DNA from: RI-153 sp963721725
Lineage (GTDB): Bacteria > Chloroflexota > Anaerolineae > Caldilineales > Caldilineaceae
Direction: 5' to 3'
Length of the DNA: 64,000 nt
Assembly: GCA_963721725.1 (NCBI GenBank)
Contig: CAVRLX010000024.1
Coordinates: 124,001-188,000, forward strand
The stretch's first letter is position 1, and every line of letters begins with the position of its first letter. This document shows positions 17,486 through 26,545 of this stretch, piece after piece. A model generated the notes under the pieces. The model did not search any database. It saw nothing but the letters and a program-made list of their open reading frames with translations, and was not told the DNA's origin. Made by a program: the position numbers and the translations under genes.

Positions 17486-17922
17486 GCAACTGGTTGCGTA
17501 CCGTAGAAGATTACGAACTTTTTCTCTACACGCTAACCGAGCAGTTCCCATCGATTCAGCACACAACTCTGGCTTTGGTACGTCAGGGACGCACCTTGGC
17601 GCGAGTCTCAGGAGAAATTTTCTTTGCGTACGAGGTTCGCATTGTGGTGCGCGAGAGGATTTTATATGACCGACTGCCCGCAGTCATCGACTGGTATGGC
17701 TATGAAATCTGGAGACGCAAAGAAAAACTCTACTGGTATGATCCACAGCCGCATCCAAGCGAGCCGGCGTTACAAAGTACACATCCACACCATAAGCATC
17801 TCCCACCCGATATAAAACACAACCGAGTGGTAGCGCCAGGTATGAGTTTTACTGAGCCAAATTTACCCAAACTCATTGAGGAAGTTGTGGCCTTGATAGA
17901 GGGGTTAGGTCTGGTTGAGTGA
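17482..17922 (+). CDS. TumE-like toxin (DUF6516)
   Basis: A 146-residue protein. The central part has the family's beta-strand series (FFAYEVRIVVRERILYDRLP, then IDWYGYEIWRRKEKLYWYD) and the conserved PHHKHLP motif toward the C-terminus, the hallmark of the TumE/DUF6516 toxin group. It overlaps the antitoxin gene by 4 bp, and its 3' end overlaps the end of meaB on the other strand by 18 bp (17905-17922). Overexpression of such toxins is reported to inhibit growth; the target is not settled. A good family match, but not tested here. Confidence 0.7.
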   Translation: MSNWLRTVEDYELFLYTLTEQFPSIQHTTLALVRQGRTLARVSGEIFFAYEVRIVVRERILYDRLPAVIDWYGYEIWRRKEKLYWYDPQPHPSEPALQSTHPHHKHLPPDIKHNRVVAPGMSFTEPNLPKLIEEVVALIEGLGLVE

Positions 17923-18924
17923 CCTGAGCAACACCTCCGCCGCCCGGTGGGGAAGCATCTGCCGCGCTTGTACAGCGGTGAGTAGCTCTGTCATCTCCGC
18001 GCGGGAGACCGCCGCCTGTAGGCGACGCTGCACCGCGGCCTGGAGCAGCTTTTCCACCAGATGAACGGCGCGCATCTCTTCACGGGCCGCGCGCATTCCG
18101 CTCTCGCACAGCCACTCCCAATGGGCGTCAAGCGCCGCGCACAGTTCCACCACGCCTGTTTCCGTCGTCGCCACACTTTTGAGAACCGGAATCGTCCAGC
18201 CTGTGTTGGGGCGGGTGGGCATCTCCACGGGCATCCACTGCCCATGATGGAGCAGCGGGCGCGCCGCACCGTGCTTTTGTTCCAACATCATCTCCAGCGC
18301 GCTCACCGCCCGTTCGGCCCCCGGTCGATCCGCCTTGTTGACCACAAAAATGTCGCCAATTTCCAGCACCCCGGCCTTGATCGCCTGCACTTCATCGCCC
18401 AGCCCCGGCGCTTCCACCACCACCGTGGTATGCGCAGTCCCGGCGATCTCCACCTCGGCCTGGCCCACGCCCACGGTCTCCACAATGATGCGGTCAAAGC
18501 CGGCGGCATCCAACACCAACAGCGCGTCGGCAGTGGCCGCGGCCAGCCCGCCCAGGTGACCGCGCGTTGCCATGCTGCGGATGAAGACGCCGGGATCACC
18601 ACTCAGGGCGGTCATGCGCACACGGTCGCCCAGCAGCGCGCCGCCGGTGAAGGGGCTGCTAGGGTCCACCGCCAGCACAGCCACAGTTTTTTCCAATGCC
18701 CGATAGCACCGGGCCAGCGCCGTCACCAGGGTGGATTTGCCCGTGCCGGGCGCGCCAGTGACCCCGATTAACTGGGCCTTGCCAGTGTGGGGATAGAGCG
18801 CTTCTAGCAGTGCCAGGGCGCGGCTGTCGCTATTTTCCACGGCGCTAATGGTGCGCGCCAGGGCGAGACGGTTGCCCGCCAGCACGCCGTCAACCAGTTC
18901 GGCAGAGGAGGTGGATTTACGCAT
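17905..18924 (-). CDS. meaB: Methylmalonyl-CoA mutase accessory GTPase MeaB
   Basis: A 339-residue G3E-family GTPase that guards cobalamin loading and repair of methylmalonyl-CoA mutase. Motifs seen: P-loop GAPGTGKS, the DPSSPFTGGALLGDRVRM region diagnostic of MeaB/ArgK, ETVGVGQ (switch), and NKAD (base recognition). The start at 18924 gives MRKSTSSAEL; longer starts run into low-complexity text. It follows the B12-binding subunit gene by about 43 bp on the same strand and is probably co-transcribed with it. The catalytic large subunit is not in the window. Confidence 0.92.
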   Translation of the reverse strand: MRKSTSSAELVDGVLAGNRLALARTISAVENSDSRALALLEALYPHTGKAQLIGVTGAPGTGKSTLVTALARCYRALEKTVAVLAVDPSSPFTGGALLGDRVRMTALSGDPGVFIRSMATRGHLGGLAAATADALLVLDAAGFDRIIVETVGVGQAEVEIAGTAHTTVVVEAPGLGDEVQAIKAGVLEIGDIFVVNKADRPGAERAVSALEMMLEQKHGAARPLLHHGQWMPVEMPTRPNTGWTIPVLKSVATTETGVVELCAALDAHWEWLCESGMRAAREEMRAVHLVEKLLQAAVQRRLQAAVSRAEMTELLTAVQARQMLPHRAAEVLLRSLNQT

Positions 18925-18967
18925 TACGCAACACGCAATAGGGAGGTCTGGGGTAAGCCAATGGACA

Positions 18968-19381
18968 TCACCTGCTCTCGACGGCGTCCGCCATGTGGTT
19001 GCGGATAAACTCAACAATGGTGTCGCTGGAGGTGCCTGGGCCGAAGATGGCGGCAATGCCCGCCTCTTTCAACTTGGCAATATCTTGATTGGGCACAATG
19101 CCGCCCACGAGCACAGGCACATCGTCCTGGCCCTGGGCACGCAATAGATCCACCACTTTGGGGCAGAGTGTCATGTGTGCGCCGCTGAGAATGCTCAGCC
19201 CCACCACGTCCACATCTTCTTGCAGCGCCGCTTCGGCGATCATTTGCGGCGTCTGGCGAATGCCCGTGTAGATCACCTCGAACCCGGCATCGCGCAGCGA
19301 CTGGGCAATAAATTTTGCACCGCGGTCATGACCATCTAACCCCGGCTTGGCAACCAGTACACGGATCTTTGACTCGTTCAT
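18968..19381 (-). CDS. Methylmalonyl-CoA mutase, cobalamin-binding subunit
   Basis: A 137-residue stand-alone B12-binding domain. The motif DGHDRG (His is the lower cobalt ligand) near residue 17 and the later SILSGAH and GGIVPNQD strands match the small subunit of split mutases. It binds adenosylcobalamin and pairs with a separate large subunit encoded elsewhere. It is close to the family norm in length and apparently complete. Adjacent meaB supports the assignment. Confidence 0.9.
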   Translation of the reverse strand: MNESKIRVLVAKPGLDGHDRGAKFIAQSLRDAGFEVIYTGIRQTPQMIAEAALQEDVDVVGLSILSGAHMTLCPKVVDLLRAQGQDDVPVLVGGIVPNQDIAKLKEAGIAAIFGPGTSSDTIVEFIRNHMADAVESR

Positions 19382-19590
19382 TGGGTAATTCCTCTGTTGG
19401 CTCAGAATGGGCGGCGGTGTGGGAGCGCTGCTCTGCCCTCATTGTACAAAAAAGCTGGACCCTCGCCAAAGGCGATTGGACCGGAATGTAAAAAGTGGGA
19501 AGGAGGAAGTGGTTTTGGGAAGCTATTTCTCCTAAACCGGTCCACGCTTGTGATAGAATGGGGCCGACTTTGCAAATCATTTGACCGAAA

Positions 19591-19615
19591 CAGGTCTAGG
19601 GTGCGACGCACTTGA
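19591..19615 (-). repeat. Half copy of the dispersed palindromic repeat
   Basis: CAGGTCTAGGGTGCGACGCAC matches one arm of the 75-bp repeat seen in five full copies elsewhere (37210, 42555, 51691, 57930, 62520). It lies in the 270-bp gap between the minus-strand B12 subunit gene and the plus-strand acyl-CoA dehydrogenase. Confidence 0.6.
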
Positions 19616-19650
19616 ATAGTCACACTCATTTGACCATTACAGGAGTAATC

Positions 19651-20874
19651 ATGCTCTATCCACAAACCGAGCGTCAGCGGCGCTTTATGCAGATTGCCCG
19701 ATCGCTGGCCGAGACGTTCCAGGCACGTGCCGCCGCTCACGATGCCGATGGCAGCTTTCCCCACGAAAATTTCGCCGATATCCGCGCCGCCGGTCTGCCC
19801 ACGCTGGTGATCCCCAAAGAATATGGCGGCTGGGGCGCGAACCTGTTGGAAAGCGTGTTGACCATGGAGACGCTGGCCGTGGGCGATGGCAGCACGGCGT
19901 TGAGTTTCACTATGCATGTGCAAGTGATGGGATCGGCTGCCGAGGCGCGCGGCTGGTCGGAGACGCTTTTTGCCCGCCTCTGTCGTGAATCGGTGGAGCG
20001 TGGCGCGCTGATCAACGCCATTGCCACGGAGCCAAAACTGGGCAGCCCCAGCCGTGGTGGTTTGCCCGAAACCAACGCCGAGCCAGTCTATGAAAATGGC
20101 GCGCACGGCGAACCCGCCGCCTGGTTGGTCAACGGCCACAAAACTTTTGCCAGCCTCAGCCCTGACCTTGACTATTTCATTGTGCCGGCGGCGCTACACG
20201 ACGGCAGCGGACAGGTGGCGCGCTTTGTGATCCCCGCGGGCGATCACATCCAAATTGACGAAACCTGGAACGCCCTGGGCATGCGCTCCACAGGCAGCCA
20301 TGACATCCGCATCTGCAATGCGCGCATCACGCCGGAATGGATGTTGGGGCAGAGCGATCCGCGTGCTAGTGATCCCACGGTGTCGGTGGGCAATGCCTGG
20401 TTCACGCTGACGGTGAGTGCTGTCTATTTGGGCGTGGCCCAAGCCGCGCTGAACTTCGCCGTGGATTTTGCCCAAAAGCGTGTGCCCACAGCACTGGGCA
20501 AGCCGATTGCCGAATTGGAGAGCATTCAGCGGCGGCTGGGCGAAGCCGAACTGGCGTTGACCCAGGCACGCGCCATTCTTTATAGCGTGGCGCGTGATTG
20601 GGACGAACTGCCCGATCGTCGCCAAGATCTCTCGCCGCTGCTGATGGCGGCCAAAGTCACCGTCACCAACGCCGCCATCGACGCCGTGGACCACTGTATG
20701 CGCGTGGTGGGCGGGGCCAGCATGAGCCGGTCGCTGCCGCTAGAGCGCTATTACCGGGACGTGCGCGCCGGGCTGTATCACCCGATGAACGATGATCAGG
20801 CGCTGGCAATGTTGGGCCGGGTGGCAATGAAGAAGGTAGCGGAAGCGGAGCGCCAATTGGAGACAGCCGTATGA
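19651..20874 (+). CDS. Acyl-CoA dehydrogenase
   Basis: A 407-residue FAD flavoenzyme that oxidises acyl-CoA to enoyl-CoA. The start at 19651 has AGGAG just upstream. Seen: an N-terminal helical domain (IPKEYGGWGANL), the middle beta-domain (GHKTFAS, then FVIPAGDHIQID), and the C-terminal helical domain ending in the MRVVGGAS and ERYYRDVRAGLYHPMNDD region. The chain length (substrate) cannot be fixed. A divergent B12/MeaB pair lies upstream, which may hint at branched-chain or odd-chain acid degradation, but that is only context. Confidence 0.9.
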   Translation: MLYPQTERQRRFMQIARSLAETFQARAAAHDADGSFPHENFADIRAAGLPTLVIPKEYGGWGANLLESVLTMETLAVGDGSTALSFTMHVQVMGSAAEARGWSETLFARLCRESVERGALINAIATEPKLGSPSRGGLPETNAEPVYENGAHGEPAAWLVNGHKTFASLSPDLDYFIVPAALHDGSGQVARFVIPAGDHIQIDETWNALGMRSTGSHDIRICNARITPEWMLGQSDPRASDPTVSVGNAWFTLTVSAVYLGVAQAALNFAVDFAQKRVPTALGKPIAELESIQRRLGEAELALTQARAILYSVARDWDELPDRRQDLSPLLMAAKVTVTNAAIDAVDHCMRVVGGASMSRSLPLERYYRDVRAGLYHPMNDDQALAMLGRVAMKKVAEAERQLETAV

Positions 20875-20890
20875 TAGACGAAAGACGAAA

Positions 20891-20941
20891 GACGAAAGAC
20901 GAACGGTTTTGCCTGAGCGTTCTTAACGTTCGTCTTTCGTC
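20891..20941 (+). repeat. 15-bp intergenic palindrome with GACGAAA words
   Basis: GACGAAAGACGAACG (20891-20905) pairs exactly with 20927-20941. The left arm extends a triplicated ACGAAAG word. It sits just after the acyl-CoA dehydrogenase stop and may serve as its terminator, though no T run follows. Confidence 0.5.
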
Positions 20942-21044
20942 CTCAGTCCATCGTCCTCTTTTCTACAGTTGCGCATTTAACGTAAAAATGATATTTTGGC
21001 GCTGCGCGTTTCTCGTGTGATTTTAATTGGCCCGGAGGTGCAAG

Positions 21045-21752
21045 ATGCACTCACCATCTCCTGTGCCGCTGACCACCGATCCCAACACCACAGCCCAACC
21101 AGCGCACACCGTTTCGTCACAACGATTTTCAATCAACACCCTGATTGGCGTCCTCATCGGCGGCATTCTGATTGGCGTGCTCAGCATTGGCCTGCTCCTG
21201 CTCTCGCTGAACCGCCGTTTGCCGCCGCCGATTGTGTTGCAACCCCCGCCCACGCCTGCCCCCACTAGCACGCCCTTGCCCACCGCCACACCCGCGCCGA
21301 TTGTGGTTTTTGTCTCCGGTGCGGTCACCGCGCCGGGACTCTATACGCTGCCCGCTGATGCCCGCGCCGGGGATGCGATTCTGGCCGCGGGCGGCGTCAC
21401 CGCCGAGGCTGTCGCTGTCCAGGTGAACCAAGCCGAACGGCTTTGGGATGGCGCACAGGTTCACATTCCCTTTGCCGATCCCGTGACAATCGTCGCGGAG
21501 CCAGCCGCCGGTGTATCCGGTGCTGCGCCCGCCGTTGTGGCACAAGCGATGAGCAACACCAGCGCGGGCGGGCTGATCAACATCAACACGGCCTCGGCGG
21601 ACCAACTCGCCACCCTGCCCGGCATTGGTCCCGCCAAAGCCGCCGCCATCATCGAAAACCGCCCCTACGCCGCCGTGGATGATCTGGATCGCGTGCCGGG
21701 AATTGGGGCCAAAACGCTGGAACAACTGCGCCCGCTGGTGACGACCCAGTGA
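21045..21752 (+). CDS. ComEA-like DNA-binding competence protein
   Basis: A 235-residue membrane-anchored protein. The ATG at 21045 follows GGAGG. An N-terminal membrane helix (residues ~30-55, LIGVLIGGILIGVLSIGLLLL) is followed by a Pro/Thr-rich linker, an SLBB domain (VFVSGAVTAPGLYTLPADAR) and a C-terminal helix-hairpin-helix pair (ININTASADQLATLPGIGPA, then VPGIGAKTLEQLRP). This is the ComEA layout: binding of double-stranded DNA outside the membrane for uptake. ComF is encoded at 50128. The ComEC channel is not in the window. Confidence 0.9.
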   Translation: MHSPSPVPLTTDPNTTAQPAHTVSSQRFSINTLIGVLIGGILIGVLSIGLLLLSLNRRLPPPIVLQPPPTPAPTSTPLPTATPAPIVVFVSGAVTAPGLYTLPADARAGDAILAAGGVTAEAVAVQVNQAERLWDGAQVHIPFADPVTIVAEPAAGVSGAAPAVVAQAMSNTSAGGLININTASADQLATLPGIGPAKAAAIIENRPYAAVDDLDRVPGIGAKTLEQLRPLVTTQ

Positions 21753-22018
21753 TGACCGGGAAATACCCCCGCGGCCTAAAGTGGTCTGACAGATTCCTGC
21801 CTCGGTTTGAAGAGGAGTAGAGACGCAATAAAGATTGTGCTCATCTGTTCTATACTGAGCAGCGCCACAAAGGAACATTTTCTGATCTTCAGAAAATACT
21901 TTTGTGTGCTGCTGCGGAGTATAATAGGGTATCGTACAACTGAGCCTACGCCTTTTCACCTCCATCCCAATTTGTTTTACGCCACGCGTACGAAACCTAT
22001 TTCAGAAAGTGCCTATCA

Positions 22019-22963
22019 ATGACACAAACTTCTTCTTTCGGCACATCTAAACGTGAAAGCCACGACTCATCTTCTTTCTATCAACGAAACTTATATTCAG
22101 AACTTTTCCATCAAGAAGCTTCTTCCCAGGAAATGGATGTAACTGTTTCCGGTCCTGAAGGTTGGGCTAACCAGATTTATTGTGCATCTTCCAGTCACAT
22201 GCAAGCTATCCCTGATAACAGCGTTGCCCTTGCCTTTACCTCGCCACCCTATAATGTGGGCAAAGAGTATGATGAAGATATGGGGTTCAATGAGTATTTA
22301 GCCCTCATCAAAAATGTGGCAACAGATGTTTATAGAGTGTTAAGGCCTGGGGGGCGATACGTTATTAATATCGCCAATTTAGGAAGAAAACCTTATATTC
22401 CACTCCATTCATTTTTTTGGAGTCTCCACATGGAAATAGGTTTTTTACCTATGGGTGAGGTGATTTGGCAAAAAGGAAGAGGCGCCAGCAATAGTTGTGC
22501 TTGGGGAAGTTGGAAGAGTTCTAAATCGCCCAGGTTGCGAGATGTACATGAATATTTACTTGTGTTTGCGAAGCAATCATTTTCTAGGCCGGATAAGGGA
22601 CAATCAGATATCGAAAGAGACGAATTTATGGCGGCTACTCTTTCCATTTGGGAAATTCAGCCAGAATCGGCAAAACGAGTAGGACATCCAGCCCCTTTCC
22701 CTATTGGTTTAGCGAAGAGGGTAATTCAACTTTATTCTTATGTTGATGATGTTGTGCTAGATCCATTTATGGGATCGGGGACTACTTGTGTCGCTGCCAA
22801 AGATCTAGGACGTTATTATGTAGGTTACGATATTTCTGAGGAATATTGTGCTCTTGCTGAGCATAGAGTAGCGCAAACGGCTGCCAGTGTAAACACTACA
22901 AATCAAGTTGCACCTTTAGATGCTTCTGAAAGGCTTAACGGAATAGAGTCAGAAGATCATTAA
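22019..22963 (+). CDS. DNA methyltransferase, N4-cytosine/N6-adenine type, no partner nuclease
   Basis: A 314-residue amino-methyltransferase of the beta class: catalytic TSPPYN (motif IV, near residue 78) precedes the SAM-binding DPFMGSGTT (motif I, near residue 247). The TSPPY form is typical of N4-cytosine enzymes, though N6-adenine cannot be excluded. The gene is clearly AT-richer than its neighbours, with AT-ending codons, which suggests transfer. There is no recognisable restriction gene beside it; the 120 bp downstream shows only a short open frame of unclear meaning. It may be an orphan methyltransferase or a relic of a restriction-modification pair. A TATAAT about 100 bp upstream may be its promoter. 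Confidence 0.85.
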   Translation: MTQTSSFGTSKRESHDSSSFYQRNLYSELFHQEASSQEMDVTVSGPEGWANQIYCASSSHMQAIPDNSVALAFTSPPYNVGKEYDEDMGFNEYLALIKNVATDVYRVLRPGGRYVINIANLGRKPYIPLHSFFWSLHMEIGFLPMGEVIWQKGRGASNSCAWGSWKSSKSPRLRDVHEYLLVFAKQSFSRPDKGQSDIERDEFMAATLSIWEIQPESAKRVGHPAPFPIGLAKRVIQLYSYVDDVVLDPFMGSGTTCVAAKDLGRYYVGYDISEEYCALAEHRVAQTAASVNTTNQVAPLDASERLNGIESEDH

Positions 22964-23085
22964 CGATTTGGTCTATGAAGAGAAGCTGATGGCTCATTTC
23001 AAGACGAAAATATTCATGTGCAAGGCATTCCTCGTCAAGCAGAACACTGGGATACGGATGTCAATGAGACAAGGTCATTACAAAC

Positions 23086-23826
23086 CTACCCCAGCGGATC
23101 CCGGTTGACATCCTTGTAATACAGGTAAGCCGCCCGTTCCTTGCCCACAGCGGTGAACCACTGCGGACAGTACGGGGCCATCCAGATCGCATCCCCCGCC
23201 TGCACAGGATACCACTGATCCGCCAGCCGATAGATGCCCTTGCCCGCCACCAACAGCAGTCCATGTTCCATCACATGCACCTCTACCAGTGGCAGCGCGG
23301 CTCCCGGCGCAAAGCTGAAGAGATTCACCGCCATGTCGAAGCCGGTATCTGTGGGCAGCAGCGTTTTAAGCATCGCCCCCTCGTCGCCCATAAAAGGCAC
23401 GCCCGCCACACCCTCAGTATGGCCGATCACCGGCTCCGGCACAGACACACCCTCCAGCGGGAGATAGTATTTTTCAAACATAGTAAGCTGCGCGCCACTG
23501 TGTGACGTCAGCGTGTGTACCGTGTGCGGTGGCAGATAGGCGTAGCTGCCCACCCGCAACACAGTAGTTTCCCCTGTCACAGTCAGCGCCGCTTCCCCCT
23601 CGATGACATAGACAAAGCGTTCCACGCCAGGCAAGGGCTGTCCAGCGTGGCTCGCTGTCCCCATAATTGCCAGATATTGGCTGAAACGCGCGCCCATCTG
23701 CGGCGAAATTAAGATCACCCCGTCGGTATGCGTCCAGCCGGGGAGCGCGGCGCGCACGTGGCTTTCAGGGGTGATCAGCGCATGGTCACGTTGAATGGTG
23801 CTACGGGTAAATCCAAATGGGTTCAT
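23086..23826 (-). CDS. allE: (S)-ureidoglycine aminohydrolase
   Basis: A 246-residue bicupin metalloenzyme (Mn-dependent in studied members) of purine/allantoin breakdown. It releases ammonia from (S)-ureidoglycine to give ureidoglycolate. Seen: two cupin halves; the second carries EVHVMEHGLLLVAGKGIYRL and the strongly conserved ending YPVQAGDAIWMAPYCPQWF and YYKDVNRDPLG, which are diagnostic. Start MNPFGFTRS at 23826. No other ureide genes are adjacent, so the pathway is either elsewhere or partial. A 456-bp gap with one hairpin lies upstream. Confidence 0.92.
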   Translation of the reverse strand: MNPFGFTRSTIQRDHALITPESHVRAALPGWTHTDGVILISPQMGARFSQYLAIMGTASHAGQPLPGVERFVYVIEGEAALTVTGETTVLRVGSYAYLPPHTVHTLTSHSGAQLTMFEKYYLPLEGVSVPEPVIGHTEGVAGVPFMGDEGAMLKTLLPTDTGFDMAVNLFSFAPGAALPLVEVHVMEHGLLLVAGKGIYRLADQWYPVQAGDAIWMAPYCPQWFTAVGKERAAYLYYKDVNRDPLG

Positions 23827-24283
23827 GGAATCTCTCCTTTTTTAATCACAAATTTAACGCAAAGGGACAAAGATGCAAAGGGCGCAGAGACGGCAAACAC
23901 AAGAATCTGTGGGAATCCGCTAACGCTTAAAAATACGTGTTCCAATCTGAGCTTTGCATCGTGGCGTTGAAAAAGTGCTTAAACGCGCATGTGGGGAGCG
24001 GTGTAAAACCGCTCCCCACATGGCACACAAGGAGAGAAAGCGACCAATCATCAGAGATAAAAAGGGATAAATGAAAATAAATAAAATGAATACTATGCCA
24101 ACAGAATAGCAGAGCCGGAGCGGGTGGGCATGGTGCAACTTGCCCAACATTTTTTTGCGGACGATTGTGCAAAATCACACGAATGCTGGAGGATTCGGGA
24201 TACCGTAAGCACTATGCTAAAATCATACGTTGTCTTTACGGCGGTCGCAGTTCCCGCCTTATCAAAACAGAGGAAAACGTCAA
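23827..24283. other. Intergenic region with one strong hairpin
   Basis: No gene is visible. A 15-bp perfect inverted repeat, CATGTGGGGAGCGGT (23988-24002) with 24008-24022 and loop GTAAA, stands between the divergent allE and queuosine-transporter genes. No T run follows on either strand. The ~90 bases before the transporter were checked for a preQ1 riboswitch, and none was found. Confidence 0.5.
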
Positions 24284-24961
24284 ATGAGTTCAGTTAGTTT
24301 TTTTGCAGAAAGAAAAGAGAACGAGGCGCACCCGTCCATGCCTGTGGCGACGCTGTCACGGCTGGCGGTGGTGGTGGTGGCGGCCTACATTGCGGCGCAG
24401 ATGTTATCGGATATTGCCAGTTTGAAGATCGGGCTGGTGGCGGGGTTTGCGGTGGACATGGGGACGTTCATCTATCCCATCACCTTTACATTGCGCGATG
24501 TGGTGCACAAGCTGCTGGGTAAGCGCAACGCCCAGGCGTTGATCTTGGCGGCGGCAGGCGTGAACCTGTTTATGGCGCTCTATTTAATGTGGGCGGCCAG
24601 CGTGCCCAGCGATCCGTCGTGGGGGCTGGGTGCAGAGTTTGCGGCGATTTTGGCTCCGGTTTGGCGGATTGTGCTGGCCTCGATTGCCGCCGAGGTGGTG
24701 AGCGAGTTACTCGATACGGAAGTTTATCATCTCTTCGTCACCCGTATCACCCGGCGCTACCAGTGGGCGCGGGTATTGGTGAGCAACAGCCTCAGCGTGC
24801 CAGTGGATAACGCCATCTTTGCGTTGGGCGCGTTTGCGTGGGTGCTGCCCTGGGATGTCGTCTGGCAGATTTTCGTATTTAACTTAATCGTGAAATATGG
24901 GATTACGTTGCTCAGCCTGCCGTTGATCTATCTTGCCCCCGATCGGCAGGGAGACGAGTAA
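24284..24961 (+). CDS. Queuosine precursor transporter (VUT/YhhQ family)
   Basis: A 225-residue inner-membrane protein that imports 7-cyano- or 7-aminomethyl-7-deazaguanine for tRNA queuosine. About six membrane helices are visible. Family features: the AAQMLSDIASLKI start region, FTLRDVVHKLLGKRNAQ, and the acidic EVVSELLDTEVYH and SNSLSVPVDNAIFALGAF segments. The start at ATG 24284 has GAGG upstream. It would let the cell salvage the precursor. It converges with the SNase-LTD gene over a 22-bp palindrome. Confidence 0.88.
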   Translation: MSSVSFFAERKENEAHPSMPVATLSRLAVVVVAAYIAAQMLSDIASLKIGLVAGFAVDMGTFIYPITFTLRDVVHKLLGKRNAQALILAAAGVNLFMALYLMWAASVPSDPSWGLGAEFAAILAPVWRIVLASIAAEVVSELLDTEVYHLFVTRITRRYQWARVLVSNSLSVPVDNAIFALGAFAWVLPWDVVWQIFVFNLIVKYGITLLSLPLIYLAPDRQGDE

Positions 24962-24997
24962 TGAGTCCATGTTATTAAGGTAGGCTACTTGGGTGAA

Positions 24998-25048
24998 AGC
25001 ACGCGATTGAGCGATTGAACGACTATTTCAATCGCTCAATCGCGTGCT
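24998..25048. terminator. 22-bp perfect palindrome between convergent genes
   Basis: The arm 24998-25019 (AGCACGCGATTGAGCGATTG...) is the exact reverse complement of 25027-25048, with a 7-nt loop CGACTAT. It fills the gap between the queuosine-transporter stop (24961) and the SNase-LTD stop (25051), so it may end transcription from both sides. There is no clear T run. The arms are made of the repeated word GCGATTGA. Confidence 0.55.
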
Positions 25049-25050
25049 CT

Positions 25051-26347
25051 CTAATTCCCCGTCTGCGCCGAATCAACCTCGATCTGACGACCGTCATTCG
25101 CCCGGAGGTAGATCATTTCGCCTTCGTTGCTCCAGAGAAAGGAGCCACTGCATTTGAAGCCTTGTCCGCTGACTTCCGAACGGCCAGAGACGACCTGATA
25201 GCCTTGCCCGCTGCGTACGCTGACGCCATCGGGGACGGTGCAGACCTGGTCACCGCTGCTGCCGCTGAGCTGCCAGCCGCTAATTTGCACAGTCGAGCGG
25301 CCCGTGTTGCGCAATCCAATCACCTCATTGGATCCGGTGTTTTCAATCACGCGCAGCACAATCCCATCCAGATCGCCGCTGCTGACTACGGGCGTCGCCG
25401 TTGGCACAGCCACTGCCGCGCCGCTGCCCTCTCCGGTAATGGCAACTGTATTGACCGGCACGTTAATATACAACTTATCGGCCTGAACCCAGCCACCCTG
25501 GCGGTCGGGCAGAGCGCACTTGTAGCCAGCGCCCGCCGCGATCACGGCCGTAGACGGTCATGGGCGTGTTGACAGGAATGGTTGCCAACGTGGTCGTGCT
25601 GGAGCCAGGACCGTCGCGCAGCGCCGTCTCTTCCAATGTCAGCGCGTAGGGCATGGCCCCGTCCGGCTCTCCTTGACCGCCCCAAAAGCCAAGCCGCGCT
25701 TTGGCGGCTGCGCTTCCCACCTTTCGGAAATCATCGGCCAGTGTCACATCAGGCTTATATTCAATCGGTTGGGCATAGCCCTGGGCCACCATCTCGCGGT
25801 TGACGAAAACGCCCTCCGCCGTGTAGATGAAGCGCAACAGCCGCCCATAGCGATCTGTGTCCGAGCGATCTTTAGTTAAAAAGAGATCACCATTGCCCAT
25901 GAGCCGCTGGTTGGCCTGTTGCGCGGCTTTATAACCGGGTTCACTGCGCTCTGGCGTGTCTATGCCCACATAGCGTACCGTTACGGTTTGGCCGTTGACC
26001 ACCATTTCGGCGGTGTCGCCGTCCACGGCGCGGATCAACGTAGCAGCCACAGCCCCGTCTGGAATTGTGCCGGGCACGGGTGCGGGTGGCACGCTCTGGC
26101 TGCCCCCAGGCTGGCTCGGCGCTGGCTCGGATTGGGGCGGGCGCGGTATATCGGGCTGGGTGACCACTACCGTGTCTTGATTTAAAAGATCATCTAGCCA
26201 AGGGGGCAGATCGACGCCAAGCTGAGTGGCGATGAAGATCCCAACGGCCACAACTGCCATGACGATCATGACCAGAGTTTGTAAATTGGAGGATTCGGAC
26301 TTCTTTTTGGACGTCTTCTTTTTGGACATAGATGATTTGTTTTCCAT
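25051..26347 (-). pseudogene. Membrane-anchored SNase-like nuclease with SH3 and lamin-tail domains, one frameshift
   Basis: One N-terminal membrane helix (residues ~23-41) is followed by a Pro/Ser-rich linker and a staphylococcal-nuclease domain (VDGDTAEM, VRYVGIDTPER with the conserved Arg, and DRYGRLLRF with the second catalytic Arg region). A bacterial SH3 domain (ETALRDGPGSSTT) follows. The frame then breaks near 25511-25515 by one extra base and resumes as DRQGGWVQADKLYI, then an LTD domain (RVIENTGSNEVIGLRNTG, then GWQLSGSSGDQV) to the stop. The rejoined protein is about 430 residues. It probably cleaves extracellular DNA or RNA while bound to the cell surface. The start may be 26347 or 26329. 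Confidence 0.78.
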
Positions 26348-26545
26348 AACGCTGCGCTGTCAGCGCAAGAGATGCCAATGAAACTGATGCTTGCAGGGTA
26401 TACGATGAAAGTAGCATGCTTTGGGCGAACTTGCAATCAAAGTTGGCCGGAATTTGTGGCAAAGCGAACTTTGTCGCTATAGCGGTGATACAGTAGCATG
26501 AAGCACACAACTTGCCTATTTTCACACAGATTGCGAGCCTCCGTT

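Noticed and set aside
22964..23085. Restriction endonuclease remnant downstream of the methyltransferase
   Set aside because: A 49-codon open stretch exists but shows no nuclease motif; too short to call.
24190..24283. preQ1 riboswitch upstream of the queuosine-precursor transporter
   Set aside because: No preQ1-I or preQ1-II core motif could be matched; only a general GC-rich stem and a GAGG ribosome site are there.
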